Assembly (NCBI GenBank): GCA_963662905.2
Contig: CAXXFD010000004.1
Span: 496,001 to 560,000 of the forward strand
Length of the DNA: 64,000 bases
Direction of reading: 5' to 3'
From: G963662905 sp963662905
GTDB taxonomy: Bacteria; Bacteroidota; Bacteroidia; Bacteroidales; WRLA01
The stretch's first letter is position 1. Every line of letters starts with the position of its first letter. The position numbers were made by a program, and so were the translations under genes. Positions 17,708-25,860 of this stretch are shown here, one piece after another. Below the pieces are notes generated by a model. It was not told the origin of the DNA and ran no database searches. It saw only the letters and a program-made list of their open reading frames with translations.

Positions 17708-19093
17708 GTCCGATAAAAATCCAAAATTAATGATTAGAAAATTTAAAGCACTGATAATCAATTGAATAATGTTTTTGTTTTAGTGGTTTTCAAAAGTAAG
17801 CCCCCTAGAATAAGGTAGGCTGCATTAATTCATCATAGGTTTTTTGCCAGTCTTTGTCAGGGTTTTCCAAGAATCTGAATAAGTGAATGTAATTGAACAG
17901 ATGAATTTTGCAAAAGCTGACCAGATTTGAAAAAGCCCATGGCCTCTTTAGCGTTTTTTGGACAACTGTCATCAGAAGGTTCGCAATCAAAGCGCAGTAT
18001 ATCTGTATTTTAATGGCATTTTCGTTATCTCCAAGGAAATATTTCAACGGGAAGTTCTGTTTTAGCTGCTTGAACAATAGCTCGATTTGCCAACGTAGTT
18101 TATAGATACCGGCTATTAAATCGGCCCGCATTTCAAATAGGTTTGTTAAAAATTCAAAGCGTCTTTTGAGCACCCTGTCATAGAATTGTACCTTACGGAG
18201 TTTTAATGGCCGGGTGATATTATTGTCTTTTACCTGAAGCTCAATGATTTCGTCTTTCTCAACGCTACTGTGTATGCAGTCATCCAACTCACAATCTTCT
18301 AATGTTTCATAGGCAGCATTGCCCTTAATCCTTGTAACAAAACCAGTACCGGCTTGGGTGAACTTTTCAAAAGCCAGGTAATCGTTATAGCCTTTGTCAA
18401 AAACATAAATGGTGTTTGAATCGGGTTTGAGTTTGTCAAGCAAGGAATGGTCGTGTGTGGCTGCACTTGAAAACCAAAGCATTTTTGGCACGGCTTCGTC
18501 CACATTAATCACTGTATGAAGCTTGATGCCGCCTTTCTTCTTGCCATTCTCAGGATTCCGTCCAACACATTTCAAAATATCCTTAAAAAGACTGATGGTT
18601 GAGCTATCAATGATCTCTATTTGTTTGTTGATCACATCTTTAATTCTGCTGTCCGAGATAAAGTGGCCATATTTTTTTAGAAGCTTATTATAGATATCTT
18701 TAAAAACATCGGCATCACGTCGTTTATTTGCGTCTGAAAGCGTACTTTTCTTTGGTATATGATTCAATTGAAAATGTTTGGTCTTACCGGATAATCCAAG
18801 CATAGCACCGCTTACTTCCCGTAGTGATGTACATTTGGCAAAGGAGCAGAAAAGCATACTTATCAAGTGATCTTTGGTTTTAAACTTCTTCACATAGCGG
18901 TCTGAACCGTGTTTCTGTGCACTGCTGGATATAATTTTTGAATCAACTAAAGAAATCAGCTGTCCGAAAACCGAGGTACCGAAAAAATGTGTAGTTTTAT
19001 CCATACTTGTAATTTTTGTTGTGGTAAAACAAAATTACTAAAAAGAGTTGGGTTGGCCTTCGGGTCTCCCTTCTCTTAATTTTTTATCGGACA
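17708..19093 (-). mobile_element. IS4-type insertion sequence (DUF4372-type transposase)
   Basis: Inverted ends: GTCCGATAAAAA at 17708 and its complement TTTTTTATCGGAC ending at 19093, with a further AATTAA match separated by a 5-nt difference. The element is about 1.39 kb and contains one transposase on the minus strand. No target duplication is obvious at the flanks (ATTACC and AACAGT). It inserted just upstream of the Asp-box genes. Confidence 0.8.
17805..19004 (-). CDS. IS4-family transposase (DUF4372 N-terminal domain)
   Basis: A transposase of 399 residues. The N-terminal DUF4372-like region (FGQLISLVDSKII, then DRYVKKFKTKDHLISMLF) is followed by the DDE core: Asp in IEIIDSSTISLF near 139, Asp in VFDKGYNDYLAF near 204, and the exact IS4 signature Y-x2-R-x3-E-x6-K in YKLRWQIELLFKQLK near 300. 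It is intact. It is unrelated in detail to the transposase at 5337, so two different IS4-group elements are present. Confidence 0.92.
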   Translation of the reverse strand: MDKTTHFFGTSVFGQLISLVDSKIISSSAQKHGSDRYVKKFKTKDHLISMLFCSFAKCTSLREVSGAMLGLSGKTKHFQLNHIPKKSTLSDANKRRDADVFKDIYNKLLKKYGHFISDSRIKDVINKQIEIIDSSTISLFKDILKCVGRNPENGKKKGGIKLHTVINVDEAVPKMLWFSSAATHDHSLLDKLKPDSNTIYVFDKGYNDYLAFEKFTQAGTGFVTRIKGNAAYETLEDCELDDCIHSSVEKDEIIELQVKDNNITRPLKLRKVQFYDRVLKRRFEFLTNLFEMRADLIAGIYKLRWQIELLFKQLKQNFPLKYFLGDNENAIKIQIYCALIANLLMTVVQKTLKRPWAFSNLVSFCKIHLFNYIHLFRFLENPDKDWQKTYDELMQPTLF

Positions 19094-20128
19094 ACAGTGA
19101 TTTTAAAAATAGAATAAGAGCAAGTATCAGTTGATCGGGTAATGCAAAAGAACTATAATAATCTTCCGGTTTTGAGATGAAAAGTGTTACGGTAAAACTG
19201 GAATATTATGCAGACATTATTGCAATATTACGTAATATTTTAGAATAAATCCATAAACTTCAAAAAAAATAGTTTACCCTAATTTTTTTATTAACCTCAT
19301 TATCTGTTATATATATTAATATCAAGTAACTATTTAAGGTTAAAAAATAAACTTCAGAAAAAAGCGCTGTATTTATATTCAAATAATTGCATACGTACAT
19401 ACAACTGTCATTATTTGGTGCATTAGGTTCTTTTCGAAATTGCCCGAAACGGAGCTTGATTGATCTTATAGGCAGATTCCTCTTTCTTTTCTTTCCGGAT
19501 GGTATAGAGATATGCACCCCACGGCAAACGCATCTTGATCAAGCTATATTTGTCAGGCTGGATATTTGTTGCGTTTGAAAAAAACTTACGTCTTGTGTCA
19601 GATTGATATATTACAGTTTTTCTGTTTGAAAGCACAAAGCAGCAAATTGATTCATTTGCGAAAACCAGAGAGCTTATAAGCTTAACAAGAACCCTCAACA
19701 GCCTGAAAATGCCGCAAAAAGATAAATCGGCTTAGACCGCAGAGCGGTCAAATATGTATAAAGAGTTACCACAGAACGCCACATACGACCCCGTCCGGGG
19801 TCGAACCTTTAATTAACATTTCCTTTTATAGATATGCAATCCCTTTGGGATTGAAGCCGAAATGGATTTAGACCGCTAACAGCTTTATTATCAATGAATT
19901 TGAAATGCATAGGAATAGGATTGTGAAAGAATGGTATAATATTTATGATGCGTTTGCCCTGATTGCCGACTGAGAAATCTATAAGTTTTTTTGAATATTG
20001 CTTATAATAATAACAATCATCCGTTATTTAGAATACAGCCAGGAAAAACCAACCAAAAATGTAGTGAAATCCTACATGACTGAGCAATAAAAAAAAGGGG
20101 GAATTGCTTGTTCAATATATTTTCATCC
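19094..20128. other. About 1 kb without a recognisable gene, with short palindromes
   Basis: AT-rich DNA between the IS element and the signalling cassette. It contains a palindrome, GACCCCGTCCGGGGTC, near 19788-19803, and ATCCCTTTGGGAT near 19840. GACCGC/GCGGTC pairs occur near 19736-19750, and GACCGCT occurs again near 19871. Open frames here are short and lack domains. It may be degenerate repeat or remnant DNA left by mobile elements. Confidence 0.4.
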
Positions 20129-20160
20129 CTTGCCCCGTCCAGCAATAAAGCCTAAATTTG
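20129..20160 (+). promoter_or_regulatory. Promoter of the signalling cassette
   Basis: TAAATTTG at 20153-20160 matches TAnnTTTG. CTTG at 20129-20132, 20 nt upstream, is a near match to the TTTG -33 box. Start of transcription is expected near 20166, 40 nt before the ATG at 20207. Confidence 0.6.
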
Positions 20161-20206
20161 TTGGCAGCAATTGCTATTCATTGGTTTTTCCTCTAATCCA
20201 ACATCC

Positions 20207-21202
20207 ATGAGCAGAAAGTTTTTGATTTTAATTTTATTGTCCTGGTGGCTTTCGGGCAGCATCAGTGCGCAGAAAAAACTGACTTTTTCTACGCACTGGC
20301 TGCCTCAGGCACAGTTTGCCGGTTATTATATGGCGCAGAAAATGGGCTTTTATAAAGATGCCGGCCTCAATGTGGATATCATCCATCCGCCGGCAACGGT
20401 CAATGCGGTCGAATATCTGCAAAGCGGCAAAGCCGATATTGTGAGCCTTTTTCTGATTACGGCCATCGAAAAACATCTCGAAGGGCTTGATATTGTGAAT
20501 ATTGCTCAGATGTCGGAGCATTCGGCCATTATGTTTGTGGCAAAAAAAGGGAAAGGCATCGAAACCCTTGATGATCTCGACGGAACGAAAATCGGCATTT
20601 GGAAAAGCGGTTTTGAAGAAGTGCCCAATGCGCTTGTTCAAACCCATGGCTTTGATGTGGAGTGGGTGCCCATTATGTCGTCGGTCAATCTTTTTTTAAT
20701 GGATGGCATTGATTTGATGACGGTTATGTGGTATAATGAATACGATCAGATTTACCTGAGCGGCATCAACCACGATGAAATGAAAGCATTTTATTTGTCG
20801 GAATACGATTTTGATGTGCCCGAAGATGGTTTGTATGTAATGGAAGAAACTTTTACTGCGCGTCGGCAGGAGCTGAAAGCCTTTGTAGAAGCCAGCATCC
20901 GCGGATGGCAATATGCTGCCCAACATAAAGCCGAAGCTTTGGATGAGGTTTTGCGCCTGATGTTTGAAGCCAAAATTGAAGCCAATAAGGCCCATCAAAG
21001 CTGGATGCTCGACCGTATTCTGGAAGTTCAGGCTTTTGATGCCCCTATGCCCAAAGATGCTGTTTTATCCGAAGAAGATTTTGATAAAGCACTGGAAGTG
21101 CTTGAATTTGCCCCGGACAGGGTGACACATACAGACCTGAAATACAAAGATTTTGCGCGTCCTCTTGTTCAGGAACCTCAAAAACCGGAGCGCCATGATT
21201 AA
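20207..21202 (+). CDS. NMT1/THI5-like periplasmic substrate-binding protein, no transporter partner
   Basis: A 331-residue periplasmic binding protein, starting at the ATG at 20207 (MSRKFLI) with a signal peptide ending SISA|QKK. The mature start (FSTHWLPQAQFAGYYMAQ, then GFYKDAGLNVDII) is the classic opening of the SsuA/THI5/NMT1 family, which binds pyrimidine precursors, sulfonates or similar small molecules. No ABC ATPase or permease gene is adjacent. Instead the stop overlaps the start of a sensor phosphatase (ATG at 21195, stop ending 21202), which implies translational coupling. It probably presents a ligand to a sensor, but the ligand is unknown. Confidence 0.88.
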   Translation: MSRKFLILILLSWWLSGSISAQKKLTFSTHWLPQAQFAGYYMAQKMGFYKDAGLNVDIIHPPATVNAVEYLQSGKADIVSLFLITAIEKHLEGLDIVNIAQMSEHSAIMFVAKKGKGIETLDDLDGTKIGIWKSGFEEVPNALVQTHGFDVEWVPIMSSVNLFLMDGIDLMTVMWYNEYDQIYLSGINHDEMKAFYLSEYDFDVPEDGLYVMEETFTARRQELKAFVEASIRGWQYAAQHKAEALDEVLRLMFEAKIEANKAHQSWMLDRILEVQAFDAPMPKDAVLSEEDFDKALEVLEFAPDRVTHTDLKYKDFARPLVQEPQKPERHD

Positions 21203-23126
21203 CAAAAACAGTCTTTCCTTTCGTATTGCTTTGCGCGTTTTATACATCACGCTCAGCCTTTTTGTCCTCACTTTTGTAACCTATTATTTTTTCTCCCGCG
21301 AAATTATCTCGGCTGCTGCCGAAGACAATGCCCGCAAGATGGCCGGGAATATTGAGGGGCGCATTGCCGCTAAATTATTACCTATGCAGGAAATTCCCGA
21401 AATGCTGGTTTCCTGCCTGGAGATGGGCTTGATCCCTGCCGATTCCATTATGGATTTGCTGGAGCGGACTTTGGTTTATAATCCCGATGTTTTTGGCGTT
21501 TGTGTAGCTTTTGAGCCCGCTGCTGTTGCAGGAAAAGGGAAATATTTTATGCCTTTTGTGCATCGTTCGGGCGATACGCTTGCGCGCACCTACCTCGGAG
21601 GCCCCGATTACGAATATCACCTTATGGACTGGTATCAGGTGCCGGTGCTTACAGGAAAGCCTTATTGGTCGGAACCGTATTATGATTTGGGTGGCGGCAA
21701 TAAATTGATGTCGTCTTATTCCGTGCCTTTCTTCCGTACAAATGGCGCCGACAGTATTTGTGCCGGCGTGGCGGTGGTAGATATTGACCTCGACTGGCTT
21801 GCCGGCCTGGTGCATGAAACGCGCATTTTTGAATCGGGTTATGCAATGGTGCTTTCACGCAATGGTATGGCTTTGGCGCATCCCAATCCGGATGTGGTCA
21901 TGAACGAAAGCATTTATTCTTATGCAGTAAACCATAATGTTCCTCTGTTGCGTGAGATTGGGCGTGAGCTGCGGCTGGGAAAAAGCGGTTTTCGCCCCTA
22001 TAATCTCAAAGATCGCCCCGATAGCTGGATATTTTATACGGTTTTGCCTACCGGGATGCTCTCCATGGCTGTAGTTTATCCTGATAATGAAATGTTTGCT
22101 GAGTTGCACGAAATGACCAGGCTGCTGATTGCTGTTATCGTTCTTGGATTAATCGTCCTTATTGTTTTAACGATTCGTTCTATCCGTCAATTAGGCCGCC
22201 CTTTGGTGGCCATAGCCCATTCGGCCCATGAAATTGCCGGGGGAAATTTTAAAGCGGAACTGCCCGAACTGAATCGTAAAGATGAACTGATGCAGCTGCG
22301 CGATGCCATGGCCTATATGCAGGATCAGCTATCGGAATATATTTCCAACCTGACGCAAACCACCGCGGCCAAAGAAAAAATTGAAAGCGAGCTGCGCATT
22401 GCCCGTGATATCCAAATGTCGATGATCCCGCAAAGCTTCCCGCCTTTTCCCGATTTGCCCCAAATTGATCTTTACGCAGAGCTGAAATCGGCCAAAGAAG
22501 TGGGTGGCGATATGTACGATTTTTTCCTGATTGATGACCGGCGTTTTTGCTTTGCCATTGGCGATGTTTCGGGCAAAGGCGTTCCGGCATCGCTCTTTAT
22601 GGCAGTAACACGTACTTTGCTCCGCTCCATCGCTGATAAGCATAAGAATCCATCGGGCATCGTGAAATCGCTCAATAAATCGTTGAGCATGAACAATGAA
22701 TCCTGCATGTTTGTAACTTTTTTCCTCGGCATACTCGATTTGGATACAGGTGAAATTACCTATACCAATGCCGGACATAATCCACCGGTTTTGATCCGCA
22801 GGGGCGCAGTGCCTGAATTTTTACACAATACGCCATCATTGCCTGTTGGATTGGACGAAGATTTCGATTATCCTGAGTTTTCAATGAAATTCAATCAGGG
22901 CGATAAGCTTTTTGTTTATACCGATGGCGTAAGCGAGGCAGAAAACAAGCAGCACCAACTTTTTGGCGAAGAGGCAATTATGGCGGAGCTAAGCAAAAAT
23001 TCTACCGCAGGACCAAGGGCGTTGATCAAAGGAGTGGACCAGGCTTTGGCCGGTCATGTGCAGGATTTTACGCAATCGGATGATATTACCATGATGGTTG
23101 TTGCCTGGTGCGAAAAGAAGGCTTAA
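21195..23126 (+). CDS. Membrane sensor with HAMP and SpoIIE/PP2C-type phosphatase domain
   Basis: A 643-residue protein from the ATG at 21195. TM1 is near residues 9-32, followed by a large periplasmic sensor region (about 33-300, dCache-like, with YWSEPYYDLGGG). TM2 is near 310-332. A HAMP region (about 335-385, AHEIAGGNF) and a short coiled coil follow, then the PP2C-like serine phosphatase (about 395-643). Metal-site motifs are present: GGDMYDFF near 435, DVSGKGVPASLFM near 456, YTNAGHNPP near 523, FVYTDGVSEAEN near 577 and SDDITMMVV near 630. This architecture matches RsbU-type switches that dephosphorylate an anti-sigma antagonist. No STAS or anti-sigma gene is nearby, so the target is unknown. 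Confidence 0.9.
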   Translation: MINKNSLSFRIALRVLYITLSLFVLTFVTYYFFSREIISAAAEDNARKMAGNIEGRIAAKLLPMQEIPEMLVSCLEMGLIPADSIMDLLERTLVYNPDVFGVCVAFEPAAVAGKGKYFMPFVHRSGDTLARTYLGGPDYEYHLMDWYQVPVLTGKPYWSEPYYDLGGGNKLMSSYSVPFFRTNGADSICAGVAVVDIDLDWLAGLVHETRIFESGYAMVLSRNGMALAHPNPDVVMNESIYSYAVNHNVPLLREIGRELRLGKSGFRPYNLKDRPDSWIFYTVLPTGMLSMAVVYPDNEMFAELHEMTRLLIAVIVLGLIVLIVLTIRSIRQLGRPLVAIAHSAHEIAGGNFKAELPELNRKDELMQLRDAMAYMQDQLSEYISNLTQTTAAKEKIESELRIARDIQMSMIPQSFPPFPDLPQIDLYAELKSAKEVGGDMYDFFLIDDRRFCFAIGDVSGKGVPASLFMAVTRTLLRSIADKHKNPSGIVKSLNKSLSMNNESCMFVTFFLGILDLDTGEITYTNAGHNPPVLIRRGAVPEFLHNTPSLPVGLDEDFDYPEFSMKFNQGDKLFVYTDGVSEAENKQHQLFGEEAIMAELSKNSTAGPRALIKGVDQALAGHVQDFTQSDDITMMVVAWCEKKA

Positions 23127-23136
23127 AAGTTTGGAT

Positions 23137-24972
23137 ATGAACAGCTACAAAACAAAATACGCTTTCCTGCTGATTTTGATCTTGTTTTTTTCGGCATCTG
23201 TGGCGCAGGACAGTTCTGCTTTACCGGAGATAGACATTGATCCGGCATGGCCCAAAGATTCCGTCGTTCTTTTGGTTGGTCAAATGGAATCCGACGGGCG
23301 GTTTATGCAGGCGGACTCCATACAAAAGGCGCTGATTTACAGTATGCTCGACAGCCTGCGCTTGCACACCGTTTCACTAAAACTTGTAGAAACAGAATTG
23401 CAGGCGTGCCCGGCCGACAGCCTTCAGGAGCTTTTGCACCTCAATACACGTAAAGCCTGTATTTTGCTTTCTTTGGGCAATTACCCTGAAGCAGGCAGCC
23501 TTTTCCGCGCAAATGTTGAAAACGCAAAGTCTCTGTCACAGGAACGTTTGAGCATAAACTATGGCGGGCTGGCCATGATTTTCCATAATCAGGCTGAGCT
23601 GGATTCGGCACATAAATACTCTGACCTCTTTTTACAAATGTCAAGAGAGTTGAAGGATACCAATAAGATTGCGGAAGCCTTGAAAATTAAAGGGAATTTG
23701 TATTGGAGTGCAGGAGACTACCGCGCATCCCTTCAAACGCACCTTCAGGCGGAAGGCTATTGCGATTCAAGCCTTTTGGGCAGTTTGTATAATGAAATCG
23801 GACGCGATTATTATTACCTCAAGGAAGATGACAGCGCATTTTTGTTTATGCAAAAGGCCATTGGAATTCGTGCTGCAATTGGCGATTCCTATGGTTCATG
23901 CGTAAGCCTGGGCAATATCGGTCAATTGTATTTTAGCATGAACAGGATGACGGAAGCATGGCAATATTTTGATTCGTGCGAACATCTGGCTCATAGTTAT
24001 AATTATATGGATATGGTGGCCTGGATGAAAAAAGCCAAGAGCACATTTTGCCAAAAAGCAGGCGATTATAAAGAGGCATTAACCTACTATCAATCGTATA
24101 GCATCATCAGCGAGGAGCTGATAAGTGATAATAATGATGTGCGTTTTGCCATAGAGAAAGCACGATCCAATGCGGCATTTACACGCCAGAGCAATCGTTT
24201 GTTGCTGCAGGAGCGTGAGGTAGATAAGCTTCGAAACCTGCGGATGACATATGTTGTGCTGGCACTTTCACTGCTTGTGCTTATAACTGTTTTAAGTATA
24301 ATAATTATCCGTTTGAATGCCCGTAAGAGAAACCTTGAATTACGGCAGCGCCTCAAAAGGATGCAAATGAACCCGCATTTTATTTTTAACAGCCTGAATC
24401 ATTTGCAGCAGCATATCCTTCAAAACGATGTTGTGGCATCCAATCGCTATTTGAACCGTTTTTCCGGCCTGATGCGCACCGCTCTCGAAAATTCGCTGGA
24501 AGACCTGGTGCCTTTTGCTCAGGAAGTGGATTTTATCAAAAAATATCTCGAACTGGAAGCCATGCGTTTTGATGAGCGCTTTCAGTGGAAATTGGAGCTG
24601 GACGAGCATTTGCAGACGCAATCCCTGAAAATCCCTTCTATGCTGTTGCAGCCGTTTATCGAAAATGCAATATGGCACGGACTTCTTCCAAAACAAGAAG
24701 GGCAGCGATTGCTGGAAATTAGTTTCAAACTAAAGGATGATGTATTGCAATGCGAAATCCGTGATAACGGAATAGGACGTGAGCGCTCATGGCAGATCAG
24801 GAAAAAGGAGCAAAAAGACAAAAAATCCCTGGGAATTGACATCAGCCGGCAACGTTTGGAAGCATTGTCCAAAATTTATGCAAAGCCGTTCCGCATGGCT
24901 TTTGTGGATTTGAAAGAAGGTGCTGAAGCCCGGGGGACAATGGTGCGGCTTGAATTTCCCAAAATTGTTTAA
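23137..24972 (+). CDS. LytS-type sensor histidine kinase with periplasmic TPR domain
   Basis: A 611-residue kinase starting at the ATG at 23137, which exposes a signal peptide (MNSYKTKYAFLLILILFF, cleaved near SVAQ). Residues about 70-350 form TPR-like helical repeats (e.g. AEALKIKGNLYWSAGDY, CVSLGNIGQLYFSMNRM). One TM helix near 372-392 is followed by a His_kinase domain (PF06580 type) with the phospho-acceptor His414 in MNPHFIFNSLNHL. The ATPase part has PSMLLQPFIENAIWHGL near 505 and IRDNGIGRE near 544. It lies 10 nt after the phosphatase gene and 2 nt before the regulator gene, so all are one operon. Confidence 0.92.
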   Translation: MNSYKTKYAFLLILILFFSASVAQDSSALPEIDIDPAWPKDSVVLLVGQMESDGRFMQADSIQKALIYSMLDSLRLHTVSLKLVETELQACPADSLQELLHLNTRKACILLSLGNYPEAGSLFRANVENAKSLSQERLSINYGGLAMIFHNQAELDSAHKYSDLFLQMSRELKDTNKIAEALKIKGNLYWSAGDYRASLQTHLQAEGYCDSSLLGSLYNEIGRDYYYLKEDDSAFLFMQKAIGIRAAIGDSYGSCVSLGNIGQLYFSMNRMTEAWQYFDSCEHLAHSYNYMDMVAWMKKAKSTFCQKAGDYKEALTYYQSYSIISEELISDNNDVRFAIEKARSNAAFTRQSNRLLLQEREVDKLRNLRMTYVVLALSLLVLITVLSIIIIRLNARKRNLELRQRLKRMQMNPHFIFNSLNHLQQHILQNDVVASNRYLNRFSGLMRTALENSLEDLVPFAQEVDFIKKYLELEAMRFDERFQWKLELDEHLQTQSLKIPSMLLQPFIENAIWHGLLPKQEGQRLLEISFKLKDDVLQCEIRDNGIGRERSWQIRKKEQKDKKSLGIDISRQRLEALSKIYAKPFRMAFVDLKEGAEARGTMVRLEFPKIV

Positions 24973-24974
24973 TC

Positions 24975-25739
24975 ATGACGACAGAGAATTTAAGCATTTT
25001 AATCATCGATGATGAACGTGTGGCCAGGGACAACCTGCGCCTGATCATTGAAAAATTTTGTCCCGGATTTACTGTTGCCGGTGAAGCAGCCAATGTACCG
25101 GAAGGACTGAAGGCTATCAAAAAGCTACATCCTGATATCGTTTTACTGGATATTGAAATGCCGGGCGGAAATGGTTTTGAATTGCTTGATTATGCAGTCG
25201 TCAGGGATTTTCAGCTTATTTTCATTACGGCATATAACCAATATGCCATCAGGGCTTTTAAATATTATGCGCTGGACTATCTTTTAAAACCTGTGGACAT
25301 CCAGGAGCTGGTCAACGCATTAAAAAGGGCGGCCGAATTAAAGAAAAAACACTCTCCGGGCAATCCGGGCCTGAAATCCCTTTTTGACGAAGCCTTGAAG
25401 GGAAAACCGGAAAAAATTGCCGTGCATACGCAAAGCGAAACAGAGTTTATTCCAATTTCTTCAATGATCAGGTTGGAAGCAGCAGGTAGTTATACGGATA
25501 TTTTCCTGAAAGGAGGTCGTAAAATTACCGCCTCCCGTCCTATGGGCGATTATGCGGAAATATTGTTGGATGAACCTTTCTGCCGCGTGCATAATTCGCA
25601 TATGGTGCAGATAAAATTTGTTCAGAAATACATTAAAAAAGACGGTTACAGCCTCTTGATGGAGGACGGTTCGGTGGTGCCTGTGGCTATAAGGAGGAGA
25701 GAAGTATTTGAAGAAATGCTCAAAAGAATAGTGCGGTAA
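24975..25739 (+). CDS. LytTR-family response regulator
   Basis: A 254-residue regulator. The receiver domain (1-120) has acidic pair DDE near residues 12-14, phospho-acceptor Asp59 in IVLLDIEMPG, the Thr in FITAYN near 86, and Lys in LLKPVD near 109. The C-terminal LytTR DNA-binding domain (about 150-254) has RLEAAGSYTDIFL, FCRVHNSHMVQ and VPVAIRRREVF. It is the partner of the kinase directly upstream. LytTR proteins bind direct repeats upstream of target genes; the two T9SS cargo genes just downstream are natural candidates, but no site was proved. Confidence 0.95.
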   Translation: MTTENLSILIIDDERVARDNLRLIIEKFCPGFTVAGEAANVPEGLKAIKKLHPDIVLLDIEMPGGNGFELLDYAVVRDFQLIFITAYNQYAIRAFKYYALDYLLKPVDIQELVNALKRAAELKKKHSPGNPGLKSLFDEALKGKPEKIAVHTQSETEFIPISSMIRLEAAGSYTDIFLKGGRKITASRPMGDYAEILLDEPFCRVHNSHMVQIKFVQKYIKKDGYSLLMEDGSVVPVAIRRREVFEEMLKRIVR

Positions 25740-25835
25740 TCTGCCTTCATCATACGCCTGTGTGAAAATCCCAACGCCGGGAAACTGAAAGCCTGCATCT
25801 AAAAAAAAGGCACTGATTTTTAAATCATGGCAATA

Positions 25836-25843
25836 TAATTTTG
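25836..25843 (+). promoter_or_regulatory. -7 promoter element of the serine hydrolase gene
   Basis: TAATTTTG fits TAnnTTTG, 18 nt before the ATG at 25861. No convincing -33 box is seen, so the promoter may need an activator. Confidence 0.45.
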
Positions 25844-25860
25844 AAGAAAAACTATACGTC

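Noticed and set aside
19423..19698. A 91-codon minus-strand frame in the gene-free stretch
   Set aside because: No domain, no signal peptide and no promoter; the composition is typical of chance frames in AT-rich DNA.
20040..20206. TPP riboswitch upstream of the THI5-like gene
   Set aside because: The conserved TPP aptamer boxes are not present in the leader; only a promoter-like element was found.
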